A stretch of 64,000 bases of DNA from Glaciecola sp. 33A (GTDB lineage: Bacteria; Pseudomonadota; Gammaproteobacteria; Enterobacterales; Alteromonadaceae), in the NCBI RefSeq assembly GCF_002836745.1, contig NZ_PJAR01000024.1, positions 513,174 to 577,173 on the forward strand. The letters are read 5' to 3'. This document shows positions 8,678-18,535 of this stretch, in pieces. Numbering within the stretch: position 1 is the first letter of the stretch; the number at the start of each line of letters is the position of its first letter. Position numbers and translations under genes: made by a program. A model generated the notes under the pieces. It worked only from the letters and a program-made list of their open reading frames with translations, was not told the DNA's origin and made no database searches.

Positions 8678-11485
8678 TTAGAAAGAACCTCTGACGCCAA
8701 TTGAGTAACGAGTGCCCGTTCTAACTTGCTCAGTGAAATGAGACTGTATACGACCGAACTTCTCTGTGTATTCGTCGGTGATGTTGACACCTTCAAACAA
8801 CACGGAAAAGTGTTCGTTGATATCGTAACTCGCACTAATATCCCATTGGCCATAGTCATCTACGAACTCAGGTTCACCAGTATCACCATTACTTAAGGTC
8901 TGTAAGAAACTGTTACGATTGTTAAAAGCAACACGTGCTTGGAAACCCTCTTTTTCGTAGAACAATACAGCATTCTGAGAATCACCTAAGCCTTCAAGTG
9001 CAAAAGTTTGCGCGGTGTTAGTAACATCGATTTCAGCGTCGCTGTTTACAATAGTTGCATTCAGTTGAAAACCAAATCCGCTCTCATGCACATGGGTCCA
9101 GGCTAATTCTAAGCCATCAACTTTAGCTGTTTCACCGTTTCTAGGACGGTTAACGGCGAAAGTGTATGAACCGCTTTGTAAAGAAAACTCTTCATCTGCA
9201 GTCACGTTAGTGATAAAGCCATCAACTTCCTTACTGAATATACCAATAGAAACGGCGCTAGCATCGGCGTAGTACCATTCATAGGACACATCCCAGTTAG
9301 TAGATAAGAATGGTTTTAATGCAGGGTTACCACCACTTGCTAATAGTATACCAGGGCGTGTAGTACCAATGTTAGTTACCGGACGCATTGCTGACATTGT
9401 TGGTCTAGTGAGTGTTTCAGAGTAAGCGAAACGCAATAACATGTCGTCTTCAACTTCAAACTTAACGTTCAAGCTTGGCAGCAAGTTCGAATAGTTATTC
9501 TTAATTGAAATTGGGCTTGAAATACGCTGGCCACTCGAATCTTCAGAATACACCTGATCCAATATAGTACCATCGGTGGGGTTATCTCTCACATCCAATA
9601 ATGTTGCTTGCAAACCAGATGCTGTTGAGTCTGCTTCAGTGTATCTAAAGCCGAGATTAACGGTCCAAGGCACATCGCCTAAATCACCTTGAAATACGAA
9701 GTCAGCATAGGCTGCAGTAATTTCTTCATTAATTTCAAAACTAGTTCCAAGTTCAACTGGCGTGTAATAATCCAACGCAGCAAAAGCAGCAATGTTGTCA
9801 GCTGGGTTTTCACCTAAACCAAGTGTATTTCTCAGGTCAGTTTGCGCAGTAATTGCTGCATCAGAACTTAAGAAGTCTAAATATGCGTCTACGTTGTAAC
9901 CAAAGAATGCACTTGGAATGCCTTCAAACCAGTCATTTGGCGAGATCAAAGTAGCGATGCCGTCTGGCACTGGAATACCATAACCGCAGTAGAAACAGTT
10001 TGGCAAACTAGGTGACTGGAATATTTTGCTAGATTTGGTTCTGTCTTGCGTATATAAACCAAATTTCAGTCTAGTGAAAGTTTCGCTGTCAGGTGTGTAA
10101 GTAAAGTCAGCTCGCATTTCCGTAACTTCATCAACACGCTCATCGCCACCACGTTCTACATAGTGAGCGCGTAATTTATCAGCATCACCTAAACCAAAAG
10201 GACCTGAAATTCCATCGCTGGCTAAGCTTGGAATATCGCCACCTTGAGTAAAGTCATATATATAACCGTTGGGATAACCCATGACGGTGAATACGCGACT
10301 TTGGTCGCCACTTAAGTCTTCTGCTTCAGATGTTGAAATATCAAAATCTGCATTGAAGGTATCTGTAATATCCCAATCTGCGTTAAAACCGAACGCCTTA
10401 ATTTCTACGTTTCTGTCTAGGCCTTGCTGAACAAAATCAGTTGCACCAGCGCCGCCACCAGCTGGATCTGTCGCTGAGTTATGCGACCAATAAACAACAG
10501 TTTCAGTTTCCGGGTCTACCTCAAAGTCACGAAAATTACCGGGAGTAAACCAGTTAGCATAGTTACTCACTTGTGAATTAACTTCAAATTTTGAGTATAA
10601 ACCATCGAAGGTTAATTCTACGTCTTCACTTGCAGCAAACTGCACAACTAAAGTGCCACTTGTACGTTTACGTTCTTCTTCGTTAGAGACTAAATCAAGG
10701 TTTCTAGGAACGTATACATTAAAAGCTTCTTTGCCGGTCCCGCTTGCAGCGTCAAAGTCGTTAGTTGCAATGCGGTCTACGCGGTAATAACCGCGAGTGT
10801 CGGCTTGGTTAATTTGTGCATCACGCTCTTGTGAGGAGAAGGAAAGTAAAACACCTAAGCGGTCATCCATGAACGTGTTACTGATCAAACCAGAAAAGGA
10901 TGGTGTGGTGCTTTCTGACAAACTATCGTTTGTTGCTTTGATACTTCCCACCGCTTTAAAACCATCTAGCTCAAAGGGTTTTGCTGTATTAAGGTTAATA
11001 ACTGAACCAATGCCACCGGTTTGATTTTCTGCTAAAGATGTTTTATAAATATCAGCACCAGAAATTAATTCAGCAGCTAGCGTGTCAAAACTGAACTCGC
11101 GACCCGAACGCTCGGACGCCATTTGACGACCATTTACCGTTACAAGATTAAACTGAGGCCCGAAACCTCTAACGGAGATTAGTTGTCCTTCTCCGCCATT
11201 TCTGTCGATCGAAACACCCGTAATACGCTGCAATGACTCTGCTACGTTTTGATCAGGAAATTTACCTAAATCTTCAGCCGAAATTCCGTCGGAAACAATG
11301 AGTGCTTCTTTTTTATCGGAAAATGACCTTTTGAGACTGCTTATTAGGCCACGTACTTCGATGACTTCAATATTATCTTCATTCTCGACTGACTCTTGTG
11401 CCATAAGTGGCAATGCTGCCAATGTCATGGCTCCTGGAATTAATAGAGCTGCTTTAATCGCAGTTCCCAAATAGCTCCTTTTCAT
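8678..11485 (-). CDS. TonB-dependent outer-membrane receptor (carbohydrate-locus type)
   Basis: A 935-residue receptor with a signal peptide ending near LMAQES, a plug domain starting with IEVRGLISSLKRS and including KFPDQNVAESLQRITGVSI, and a long beta-barrel ending in phenylalanine. This plug form is the one common in polysaccharide-use loci (TonB-Xanth-Caul type). The barrel has a small Cys-containing loop (NCFYCGYG). An AAGGGGCC ribosome site precedes the ATG. It is divergent from the sugar symporter and shares its 541-bp upstream region. It probably imports galactose-containing oligosaccharides for the GH2 enzyme; the precise ligand is inferred. Confidence 0.93.
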   Translation of the reverse strand: MKRSYLGTAIKAALLIPGAMTLAALPLMAQESVENEDNIEVIEVRGLISSLKRSFSDKKEALIVSDGISAEDLGKFPDQNVAESLQRITGVSIDRNGGEGQLISVRGFGPQFNLVTVNGRQMASERSGREFSFDTLAAELISGADIYKTSLAENQTGGIGSVINLNTAKPFELDGFKAVGSIKATNDSLSESTTPSFSGLISNTFMDDRLGVLLSFSSQERDAQINQADTRGYYRVDRIATNDFDAASGTGKEAFNVYVPRNLDLVSNEEERKRTSGTLVVQFAASEDVELTFDGLYSKFEVNSQVSNYANWFTPGNFRDFEVDPETETVVYWSHNSATDPAGGGAGATDFVQQGLDRNVEIKAFGFNADWDITDTFNADFDISTSEAEDLSGDQSRVFTVMGYPNGYIYDFTQGGDIPSLASDGISGPFGLGDADKLRAHYVERGGDERVDEVTEMRADFTYTPDSETFTRLKFGLYTQDRTKSSKIFQSPSLPNCFYCGYGIPVPDGIATLISPNDWFEGIPSAFFGYNVDAYLDFLSSDAAITAQTDLRNTLGLGENPADNIAAFAALDYYTPVELGTSFEINEEITAAYADFVFQGDLGDVPWTVNLGFRYTEADSTASGLQATLLDVRDNPTDGTILDQVYSEDSSGQRISSPISIKNNYSNLLPSLNVKFEVEDDMLLRFAYSETLTRPTMSAMRPVTNIGTTRPGILLASGGNPALKPFLSTNWDVSYEWYYADASAVSIGIFSKEVDGFITNVTADEEFSLQSGSYTFAVNRPRNGETAKVDGLELAWTHVHESGFGFQLNATIVNSDAEIDVTNTAQTFALEGLGDSQNAVLFYEKEGFQARVAFNNRNSFLQTLSNGDTGEPEFVDDYGQWDISASYDINEHFSVLFEGVNITDEYTEKFGRIQSHFTEQVRTGTRYSIGVRGSF

Positions 11486-12026
11486 AAGAAGGCCCCTTTA
11501 GTTTTGTGTAGTAGGTTGTGTGTGTTTATTTAGTTATATTTGTACATTTTTTCGGAATCATACCTAGGGTTAAAAACGGTAAATATTTATTCCTGACTCG
11601 TATTATGCACTATTTGTATGTTAAATAGTATTAATAGCTTATGTCAACATATCATTAACATATAGTTGTAATTAAATAGTTAAAATAAACCGACATGTCC
11701 GATGTATGCAGAGCGAAATAACGTTGATTAATAGCCCTTTATGTATAAATATAAAACATTAAAGTGTTGGAGAGTTTGTAACATTACGATAATGAAAAGA
11801 TGTAAATTCAATTTAAAAATAGATAGATGAACAAGCTACTGATGTTTATATTCATGAATTTCAGTAAGTTAATAAAACTAACAATAAATTCAATTTGTAT
11901 TATAAATATGTTTATAATAGTTTGGTGTCAGTTGTTGTGTTAACCAACGTCAATCACTTTGTTATTTCGCATTTAATATTTAATCAGTTAGCAAACTAGC
12001 GTTGCATAAAAAGAAGAAGAACAGAT
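11486..12026. promoter_or_regulatory. divergent regulatory region between TonB receptor and symporter
   Basis: A 541-bp AT-rich gap with no convincing gene on either strand. It must carry the promoters of both divergent transport genes. The clearest internal structure is the AT-rich palindrome at 11898-11919; no promoter elements could be fixed with confidence. Confidence 0.6.
11898..11919. promoter_or_regulatory. AT-rich palindrome, candidate operator
   Basis: TATTATAAA, spacer TATG, TTTATAATA: a perfect 9-bp inverted repeat about 108 bases before the symporter start. The position suits a dimeric regulator of the sugar locus, but the AT-rich background makes chance more likely than for a GC-containing repeat. 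Confidence 0.4.
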
Positions 12027-13544
12027 ATGTCAGACAGTAGTATTCAAATTGGCGTTTTTTTAATTGTTACAGTGCTTATCGCATTTGTTACCTATCTGCA
12101 TTGCAAAAATAAGGGACATAAGGAAACAAATCAAACTAAGGAATACTTTTTAGCGGGAGGCGGTTTAGCTTGGTATTTCGTGGCTGGTTCAATAACGTTG
12201 ACCAACCTTAGTACTGACCAGTTGGTTGGCATGAACGGAAATCAAATGGCCTTACTCTCACTTTGGGAGTTTTCAGCGGTCATTGGCTTAATTGTGTTGG
12301 CTAAGGTTTTCTTACCTATTTATTACCGTTTTAATTGCACAACGACTACTGAGTTGCTTGAAATTCGTTATAACAACAAACATATACGTGCAGTCATCAG
12401 TATACTGTTCTTTCTTGGTAGTGCCCTTATTTTTTGCCCCGCTGTTATATACAGTGGTGCGCTTTTCATGCAGAAAATGTTTAATATAGAAACTCAGTTT
12501 GTCTCTGTCACAATCGGTTCGAGTGAGTTTATTGTCGATATGATGATCATTTACATATCCGCGATATTTGGGATCGTTGGTGCACTATATGCGATTTTTG
12601 GGGGCTTGCGCGCAGTTGCTGTTTCTGACACCTATTCAGGGGTGATTTTGCTAATTATGGCTTTAGTGGTCGTATTTTTAGCGTTGGATAAGATTGACTA
12701 TAGCTTTGCTGGTATTCCTGCTGAGCGTCTTACCTTAATTGGCAATGACGAGTCACCTATTCCATGGCACACATTATTAACGGGTATGATATTTATTCAG
12801 ATGTTCTATTGGGGCACTAATCAAGTCATCACTCAAAGAGCGATGGCGGCACCGAACATAAAAGAAGCACAAAAAGGTGTGTTTGCTGCCGCTGGTATTC
12901 GTTTATTGATCGTTCCAGCCATCATAGTTATCCCGGGTATTGTCTCTTACAAGTTATACGGTGATATTGGTGACGCTGCTTATGGAACGATTGTTGGCGA
13001 CCTTTTGCCTACGTATCTAAGTGGTCTGTTTGCCGCAGCGATGGCGGCAGCGGTGTTGACTACATTTAATAGTAACCTGAACTCAGCAACCGCGTTATAT
13101 GTGTGCGACGTTCATCACGCTTACTTTAATAAGACGCCTAACGTTCAAAAGCTTAGCGGTATTGTGACTGCAATTATGACTCTGTTAGCGTTAGCATTAG
13201 TCATGGTATATGCGCAGGCTGATAGCATTATCAACCTTATCCAACAACTTTACGGATTGCTGAGTATGCCTATTCTTTCTGTATTTATTTTAGGCCTAGC
13301 ATTTAAAAATGTGCACGCAACAGCCGGCTTATTTTCGGTTATTTTTGGCGTGATCCTTTACTTCCTATTATCCTTTGAGGTCTCTCCATTCTTCCAACCC
13401 TTCGGTCTGCATTTCATTCATTTGATGTTTATTACCTTGGTATCTTGCCTAACACTTGCATTGCTCTTGAATTGGGCTTTGTTTGGGCAGAGACCCCAGT
13501 TTCATTGGGTCGGTAATGAAACTGAAACTCAAGTGCTTAGCTAA
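12027..13544 (+). CDS. sodium:solute symporter (SSS/SLC5 family), probable sugar transporter
   Basis: A 505-residue inner-membrane protein with about 13-14 hydrophobic segments. The EYFLAGGGLAWYFVAGSITLTNLST segment near the N-terminus and FYWGTNQVITQRAMAAPNIKEAQKG near residue 265 are typical of vSGLT-like sugar carriers of this family. It would carry galactose or small galactosides across the inner membrane with sodium. The gene is divergent from the TonB receptor, giving outer- and inner-membrane steps of one uptake route. AAGAAGAAG precedes the ATG. Confidence 0.9.
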   Translation: MSDSSIQIGVFLIVTVLIAFVTYLHCKNKGHKETNQTKEYFLAGGGLAWYFVAGSITLTNLSTDQLVGMNGNQMALLSLWEFSAVIGLIVLAKVFLPIYYRFNCTTTTELLEIRYNNKHIRAVISILFFLGSALIFCPAVIYSGALFMQKMFNIETQFVSVTIGSSEFIVDMMIIYISAIFGIVGALYAIFGGLRAVAVSDTYSGVILLIMALVVVFLALDKIDYSFAGIPAERLTLIGNDESPIPWHTLLTGMIFIQMFYWGTNQVITQRAMAAPNIKEAQKGVFAAAGIRLLIVPAIIVIPGIVSYKLYGDIGDAAYGTIVGDLLPTYLSGLFAAAMAAAVLTTFNSNLNSATALYVCDVHHAYFNKTPNVQKLSGIVTAIMTLLALALVMVYAQADSIINLIQQLYGLLSMPILSVFILGLAFKNVHATAGLFSVIFGVILYFLLSFEVSPFFQPFGLHFIHLMFITLVSCLTLALLLNWALFGQRPQFHWVGNETETQVLS

Positions 13545-13574
13545 GCGACTTAACGGCTTGGTCCATTGCTTTGA

Positions 13575-13605
13575 GCCTTGTTATATATTTAACAAGGCGT
13601 TTCCT
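13575..13605 (+). terminator. rho-independent terminator after the symporter gene
   Basis: GCCTTGTTA, six-base loop, TAACAAGGC, then a T-rich tail ending in TTTTT. Perfect 9-bp stem 30 bases after the symporter stop. Confidence 0.85.
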
Positions 13606-14036
13606 TTTTGATAACTGCGATGTGTTCTTTGTTGGCTATTTCACTTTTACTTCTATGCTTTTCGTCGCCACCACACAAGCATACAATCCCAATCACTCCT
13701 TGTCCGTGGCCTATTAAGTGGGTCTTGTCGCGCTGATGTATGTCGTTACTCCATATCTCCATTTCATATCGTCACTTTTAAAACGTTAATTGAACATTAA
13801 CTTGCCATAAGACGGCATTGAGTAAAATAGGGTTAGCAATAACAGTCCTGATATTTTAGAAACGAGTTTTACAGTTAGCATGGTAACTTCCTTTCTTGCT
13901 ATCTTTTATAACTGAATGCACACTCGTTATACTATCGACGTCAATTCTGTTTTAATTGTTTAACATCGAGAATAAATAGCATGTGTATTCTTAGTTTTAA
14001 AAAGTACTAATTATTAATATCAGGAACAACATTCGA
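13606..14036. other. 431-bp gap without a supported gene
   Basis: Nothing convincing is seen apart from the presumed promoter of the serine hydrolase gene on the right. A 57-codon minus-strand frame enters it but was rejected because it has no ribosome site and overlaps the terminator. Confidence 0.5.
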
Positions 14037-15254
14037 ATGAAAAATAAAAATAATAAGATAACTATATTTGGCCGGAAGGCGTTATCTATTGCGCTAATTT
14101 CACTATTAGCATTTGTGAATAGTGCGCAAAGTGATGCTTTATCCGACGAAGCTTTTATTCAAAAAAATAAGCTAAGAGAGCGTGCAACTGAGGTTTTATT
14201 TTGGAATCAAGACGAGCGGGCAGTAGGCTTTAAGAATATAGGCATTATTGCACCTACAAGAGTTGTCGCTAAAGCTGAAAATGCAAAACCGATGATCTTG
14301 AACGATATTGGCCTTGCTGATGTAACTTATGAAGTTGAGGGTATAAAATATAGCATTCAAGACTTTATAAAACTGCCGAGTGCTATTGGGTTGGTTGTTT
14401 TAAAGGATGGTCAACTGGTGTATGAGGACTACACTGAGGGTAACGATCATAATACTCGTTGGATCTCGTTTTCAGTGACAAAATCAGTCTCTTCCTTATT
14501 GATTGGAGCGGCCATTAAAGATGGCTATATTGAAGGCGTTGATGATCTGGTTGTTGACTACTTGCCACAATTCAAAGGGTCAGCGTACGAAGGCGTGAGT
14601 ATAAAGAACGTTTTGAATATGAACTCTGGCGTGCAATGGAATGAGGATTATAGCGACCCTAAATCAGATGTTTCAATAGCCGGCGGTGCAAATGGCATTA
14701 CCCTAGTTAATTATATGAAAGCATTACCAAGAGCCCATAAGCCAGGCACCGTTTTTAATTATAATACGGCTGAATCTAACTTGATTGGTGAACTGCTGCG
14801 TTCTGCAATAGGTAATAATGCCTCCACGTATTTGCAAGATAAAATTTGGCAACCCTATGCAATGGAGAATGATGCGCTTTGGCTATTAGATAGGCCAAAC
14901 GGGGTTGAAACCGGCGGCTGCTGCTTGCTGGCAACGTTGCGCGATTTTTCTCGCATAGGTCAATTTGCACTGGAACAGTTAGCCTCCCCAAAAAATTCTC
15001 CGCTAGCACTAAACTGGATGCAAAATTCAGTCTCCCCCTCAGTAACTTATCCTGGTTATGGATATCAGTGGTGGCTTAATTCCGATAATAACAACTTTCA
15101 AGCAAGAGGTATTTTTGGTCAGTCTATTTTGGTTGTGCCAGAACTTGGACTTATCATTGCTAAACATGGGAATACCCCCAGAGCAACAGGTTCTAGCGTA
15201 TTCACAGCTCATTCTGATGCCTTGTATATGGCAATTACTCAGCGATTCAATTGA
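14037..15254 (+). CDS. secreted serine hydrolase, class C beta-lactamase/esterase fold
   Basis: A 405-residue protein of the beta-lactamase/penicillin-binding-protein-like family. It has an N-terminal signal peptide (hydrophobic stretch ending near NSAQSDA), the SxxK nucleophile motif as SVTK near residue 148, and a FNYNTAES segment near residue 240 corresponding to the family's tyrosine motif. The closest general resemblance is to 6-aminohexanoate-dimer-hydrolase-like or EstB-like esterases rather than to true AmpC enzymes, so resistance is not implied. It sits alone, in the same direction as the symporter but behind that gene's terminator. Confidence 0.82.
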   Translation: MKNKNNKITIFGRKALSIALISLLAFVNSAQSDALSDEAFIQKNKLRERATEVLFWNQDERAVGFKNIGIIAPTRVVAKAENAKPMILNDIGLADVTYEVEGIKYSIQDFIKLPSAIGLVVLKDGQLVYEDYTEGNDHNTRWISFSVTKSVSSLLIGAAIKDGYIEGVDDLVVDYLPQFKGSAYEGVSIKNVLNMNSGVQWNEDYSDPKSDVSIAGGANGITLVNYMKALPRAHKPGTVFNYNTAESNLIGELLRSAIGNNASTYLQDKIWQPYAMENDALWLLDRPNGVETGGCCLLATLRDFSRIGQFALEQLASPKNSPLALNWMQNSVSPSVTYPGYGYQWWLNSDNNNFQARGIFGQSILVVPELGLIIAKHGNTPRATGSSVFTAHSDALYMAITQRFN

Positions 15255-15471
15255 TATAAAAGGAGCGTAAACGTCGCCTCTACCAGTGAAACTGCAGACT
15301 TAGTTATATCACTGTCGCTATGTGAGGTAATAAGACTTTCTAGCTTAATAATATATTTACGCAGCACAAGCCCTAATAGCAGGGTTGAGCAACTAGAAAA
15401 TGCAGTGCCTAAGTTGCCTGCAAAAGCGCACAGGCTGCCCTATCGTGAGCGTGCTTGTTCAGCCATGGACG

Positions 15472-15999
15472 CTACTGTGTAATATGTTGCTTTAAGTACT
15501 GAAAAATTTCTCGTGCTGCTTTTGGTGGTTTTTCAGTTTCTTTCTGTTTAACGGCCTGACGTTGCATTTGTCTTAGCTTTTGTCTGTCTAACTCAGGATA
15601 TTTATCCAAAAGTGTCTGAATTACGCTATCGCCGTGAGTCACAATGTCGTCTCGAAGTTGTTCAAGTTCATGGAACTTACTAGTAGACTTTACGTGATGG
15701 GCATGCAATCTGTTGATGCCATCTTCAATCAGTTCAAGATCGCACTTGCGCAATATCTTCCCAATTAATTGAAGTTGACGTCGAAAACCGTCCTTTTTCT
15801 TATTGATGCGATTGGCTAATTGGATAGCATCACGCAACTCCTCGTTCATTGGGATTTCGCTTAATTGTGCATTCGAAAACTCAACTAAAGCGACACCTAA
15901 CTGCTTTATATCTTCTGCTTCTTGCTTAAGCTGAGTTTTGCTTTTTATTATTTCACCATTTTCGTCAAGAAGTGGTTCGTTGCTGTAATCGGCATTCAT
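15472..15999 (-). CDS. darP: DarP/YjgA ribosome-associated protein
   Basis: About 175 residues, close to E. coli YjgA (183). The family acts in late assembly of the 50S ribosomal subunit. Conserved segments are visible: the SKTQLKQEAEDIKQLG start, a RRQLQLIGKILR core and a PPKAAREIFQYL end. The frame also opens from a GTG at 16053, but that would leave only 28 bases to the divergent pmbA start; ATG 15999 gives the family's usual length. The divergent darP-pmbA pair is a standard gammaproteobacterial arrangement. Confidence 0.92.
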   Translation of the reverse strand: MNADYSNEPLLDENGEIIKSKTQLKQEAEDIKQLGVALVEFSNAQLSEIPMNEELRDAIQLANRINKKKDGFRRQLQLIGKILRKCDLELIEDGINRLHAHHVKSTSKFHELEQLRDDIVTHGDSVIQTLLDKYPELDRQKLRQMQRQAVKQKETEKPPKAAREIFQYLKQHITQ

Positions 16000-16081
16000 A
16001 TAAAGTTTTTTGATTTCTTTAGTGCTAGAATTATGGTTGATTGTAACCGTCACACTATAGTTTGGACAGTAAAAATAATAT

Positions 16082-17413
16082 ATGGAATCTCAAAAGCAGT
16101 TAGCAGAAATTCAAAATGTCGTAGATGACGCACTGCGTCTAGCTATTCAAAAGGGCGCAACAGCGGCCGAGGCAAGCATGTCTAAAGTTCAGGGCATTGC
16201 CGTATCATCAAGACTAAAAGAAGTTGAAACTGTAGAGTTTACAAATGACGGTGGTCTAGGCATAGCGGTGTTTGTAGGGAAACGGAAGGGTAGTGCATCA
16301 ACGACCGATTTAAGTCCTGCAGCGTTAAGATTAACGGTAGAAAAAGCCGTAGAAATCGCAAAATATACCAGCGAAGATGACTGCACAGGGATCGCTGACA
16401 AAGAATTTATGGCCACTGAAATACCAGATTTAGACCTGTACCACCCGATAGAATTAGATACAGAAGCCGGAATTAAAATGGCAATTGAGGCCGAAACTGC
16501 CGGAATGGACTATGATCCAAAGATTATTAATTCAGATGGTGCGTCATATAATGCCAATTTAGGTGTGCGAGTATACGGAAATACTCATGGTATCAACGCC
16601 GGTTATGCAAGCAGCCGTTATAATTTAAGTTGTGTACTCATTGCTCAAGAGGGCGACGATATGCAACGCAATTACAGCTACACAATGAACCGTGAAGCCC
16701 ATTTGCTCGACTCAGCCTACCAAGTAGGTGTGGATGCGGCTAAAGAGACGCTGAGCCGTTTAGGTGCGAAAAAAATCAACACTGCAAAAGTCCCCGTGCT
16801 GTTTCATCGTGATGTTGCATCTGGGCTTTTTGGCCATTTTGTGAGTGCAATTAGTGGTGGTAGCTTATATAGGCAGTCTTCATTTTTGTTAGATAGCTTA
16901 GGAACCAACGTATTCCCGGAGTGGCTAACAATCAATGAAAAGCCACATTTGATGAAAGGCTTGGCAAGTTCACCATTTGATAATGAAGGTGTGCGTACAC
17001 AAGATATGACCATAGTTGAGTCTGGTATGTTGCAACATTACTTATTGACGAGTTATTCGGCACGAAAGCTTAAAATGCAAACTAACGGGCACGCAGGTGG
17101 CATTCACAACTGGTTACTAAGCTCAACCGGCGAGTCTGATAAAGAACTTCTTGAAAAAATGGGCACTGGGCTGATTGTTACTGAATTGATGGGCCAAGGT
17201 GTAAATATTGTGAATGGTGATTATTCTCGCGGAGCCGCCGGTTTTTGGGTGGAAAACGGAATTATCCAATACCCAGTACACGAAATTACGATTGCTGGGA
17301 ACTTAAAAGATATGTTCCAAAACATCGTTGCGATTGGCGCTGAAACCGAACACAGAAGCAGTATTCAAACGGGCTCTATACTCATCGAATCGATGCAAGT
17401 GGCCGGCGATTAA
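16082..17413 (+). CDS. pmbA: PmbA/TldE metalloprotease subunit
   Basis: A 443-residue TldD/PmbA-family protein. With TldD it forms a cytoplasmic protease acting on peptides such as microcin precursors and the CcdA antitoxin. The full family length is present, including the C-terminal ENGIIQYPVHEITIAGN segment. The metal-binding HExxxH motif belongs to the TldD partner, which is not in this window, and is not expected here. It is divergent from darP and ends in front of a strong bidirectional terminator. Confidence 0.95.
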   Translation: MESQKQLAEIQNVVDDALRLAIQKGATAAEASMSKVQGIAVSSRLKEVETVEFTNDGGLGIAVFVGKRKGSASTTDLSPAALRLTVEKAVEIAKYTSEDDCTGIADKEFMATEIPDLDLYHPIELDTEAGIKMAIEAETAGMDYDPKIINSDGASYNANLGVRVYGNTHGINAGYASSRYNLSCVLIAQEGDDMQRNYSYTMNREAHLLDSAYQVGVDAAKETLSRLGAKKINTAKVPVLFHRDVASGLFGHFVSAISGGSLYRQSSFLLDSLGTNVFPEWLTINEKPHLMKGLASSPFDNEGVRTQDMTIVESGMLQHYLLTSYSARKLKMQTNGHAGGIHNWLLSSTGESDKELLEKMGTGLIVTELMGQGVNIVNGDYSRGAAGFWVENGIIQYPVHEITIAGNLKDMFQNIVAIGAETEHRSSIQTGSILIESMQVAGD

Positions 17414-17436
17414 GCTCTGAAGTGATACTGCCTAAA

Positions 17437-17470
17437 AGCAAAAAGCCCGTCTTTAACCGGGCTTTTTGCT
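17437..17470. terminator. bidirectional terminator between pmbA and arcA
   Basis: A perfect 13-bp stem (AGCAAAAAGCCCG with its complement) around an 8-base loop, carrying A-runs and T-runs on both sides. It can serve both convergent genes. Confidence 0.92.
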
Positions 17471-17508
17471 TCTATTTGTAGAGTTTCTAGGCTCCCGCTT
17501 CTCAGTGA

Positions 17509-18213
17509 TTAATCTACTTCACCACAAAAACGATAACCCTCACCATGAATAGTTACAATCAACTCTTCATCCTCAGGCTGTGACTCAAAGTGCTTACGAA
17601 TTCGACGGATGGTCACATCTACGGTTCTGTCGTTAGGACGCAATTCCCGGCCGGTCATCTCCATAATTAGCTGCTCGCGAGTTAATATTTTACCTGGGTT
17701 GCTCAAAAACAGATGCAATGCTCTAAATTCACTGCGCGGTAATCTAAACTCTTTAGCAACAGGAGATATCAAGCTGCGGCTATCGCCGTCGAGGGTCCAA
17801 CCATTAAAGTTAACTTTACTTGGCAAGTCATCATCTTCGGATGCACTACTGGTGCGGGATAATAAGTTGCGAGCACGAATAGTCAATTCGCGAGGATTAA
17901 AAGGCTTAGTTAAATAATCATCTGCACCAATTTCCAGACCAAGAATACGGTCAACATCGTTGTCGCGGCCGGTGAGGAAGATAAGACCCACGTTTTTTCT
18001 ATCACGAACTTCGCGCGCTAGGAGTAATCCATTTTTGCCCGGCAAGTTAATGTCCATTATTACCAAATTGATCTGGTTGTTCTGGAAAAAGTCATGCATC
18101 TCGTGGCCATTTTCAGCCTCAAATACATTGTAGCCTTCGGCTTCGAATAAGCTCTTCAGCGTAGTGCGGGTCACTACTTCGTCTTCAACGATAAGGATAT
18201 TTGGCGTTTGCAT
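17509..18213 (-). CDS. arcA: ArcA response regulator (aerobic respiration control)
   Basis: A 234-residue two-component regulator. The receiver domain has the acidic pair VEDE at the start, the phospho-acceptor aspartate in VIMDINLPG (D54), the threonine of FLTGR and the lysine of LTKPF. The C-terminal winged-helix domain includes [30 protein letters not shown]. Overall it matches ArcA, which controls respiratory genes in response to quinone redox state through the ArcB sensor; that gene is not in the window. It is a single gene, convergent with pmbA. Confidence 0.95.
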   Translation of the reverse strand: MQTPNILIVEDEVVTRTTLKSLFEAEGYNVFEAENGHEMHDFFQNNQINLVIMDINLPGKNGLLLAREVRDRKNVGLIFLTGRDNDVDRILGLEIGADDYLTKPFNPRELTIRARNLLSRTSSASEDDDLPSKVNFNGWTLDGDSRSLISPVAKEFRLPRSEFRALHLFLSNPGKILTREQLIMEMTGRELRPNDRTVDVTIRRIRKHFESQPEDEELIVTIHGEGYRFCGEVD

Positions 18214-18535
18214 TTTTTACACTCTGTTAACATTCTAAATTGAGTCTATCAGAATATTGATAAACATCAGTTATTATATACGAAAAATTTCAATTGTTAG
18301 CCCACGATATATTCTGCGCTGTCGGATTTAGTGCACTAATAATCTGAATTTCTGAAAATTAACGCGTCTCGAGCTGTAACAAACTTTTATATCTGTAATA
18401 AACTTACATTTATCCCCTAGTATATTCAAAATGTGACTCAATTGAAAACTTGATTTGGGTATACTTTGATCTTAGTTGCAATAATGTCTTTTTCAAGTGA
18501 ATTTTAAATCTTAATGACTCACTATTTGCAGCTTG
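18214..18535. promoter_or_regulatory. arcA upstream region
   Basis: A 322-bp AT-rich gap between glgA and arcA. A minus-strand TATAAT lies at 18273-18278, about 60 bases before the arcA start, but no good -35 box stands at the right spacing. No gene seen. Confidence 0.4.

Noticed and set aside
13589-13762. 57-codon minus-strand frame after the symporter gene
   Set aside because: No ribosome site, its end overlaps a clear terminator stem, and no recognisable motif is present.
14037-15254. Beta-lactam resistance gene
   Set aside because: Only the fold and SxxK motif are shared; the surrounding motifs resemble esterase or amide-hydrolase relatives.
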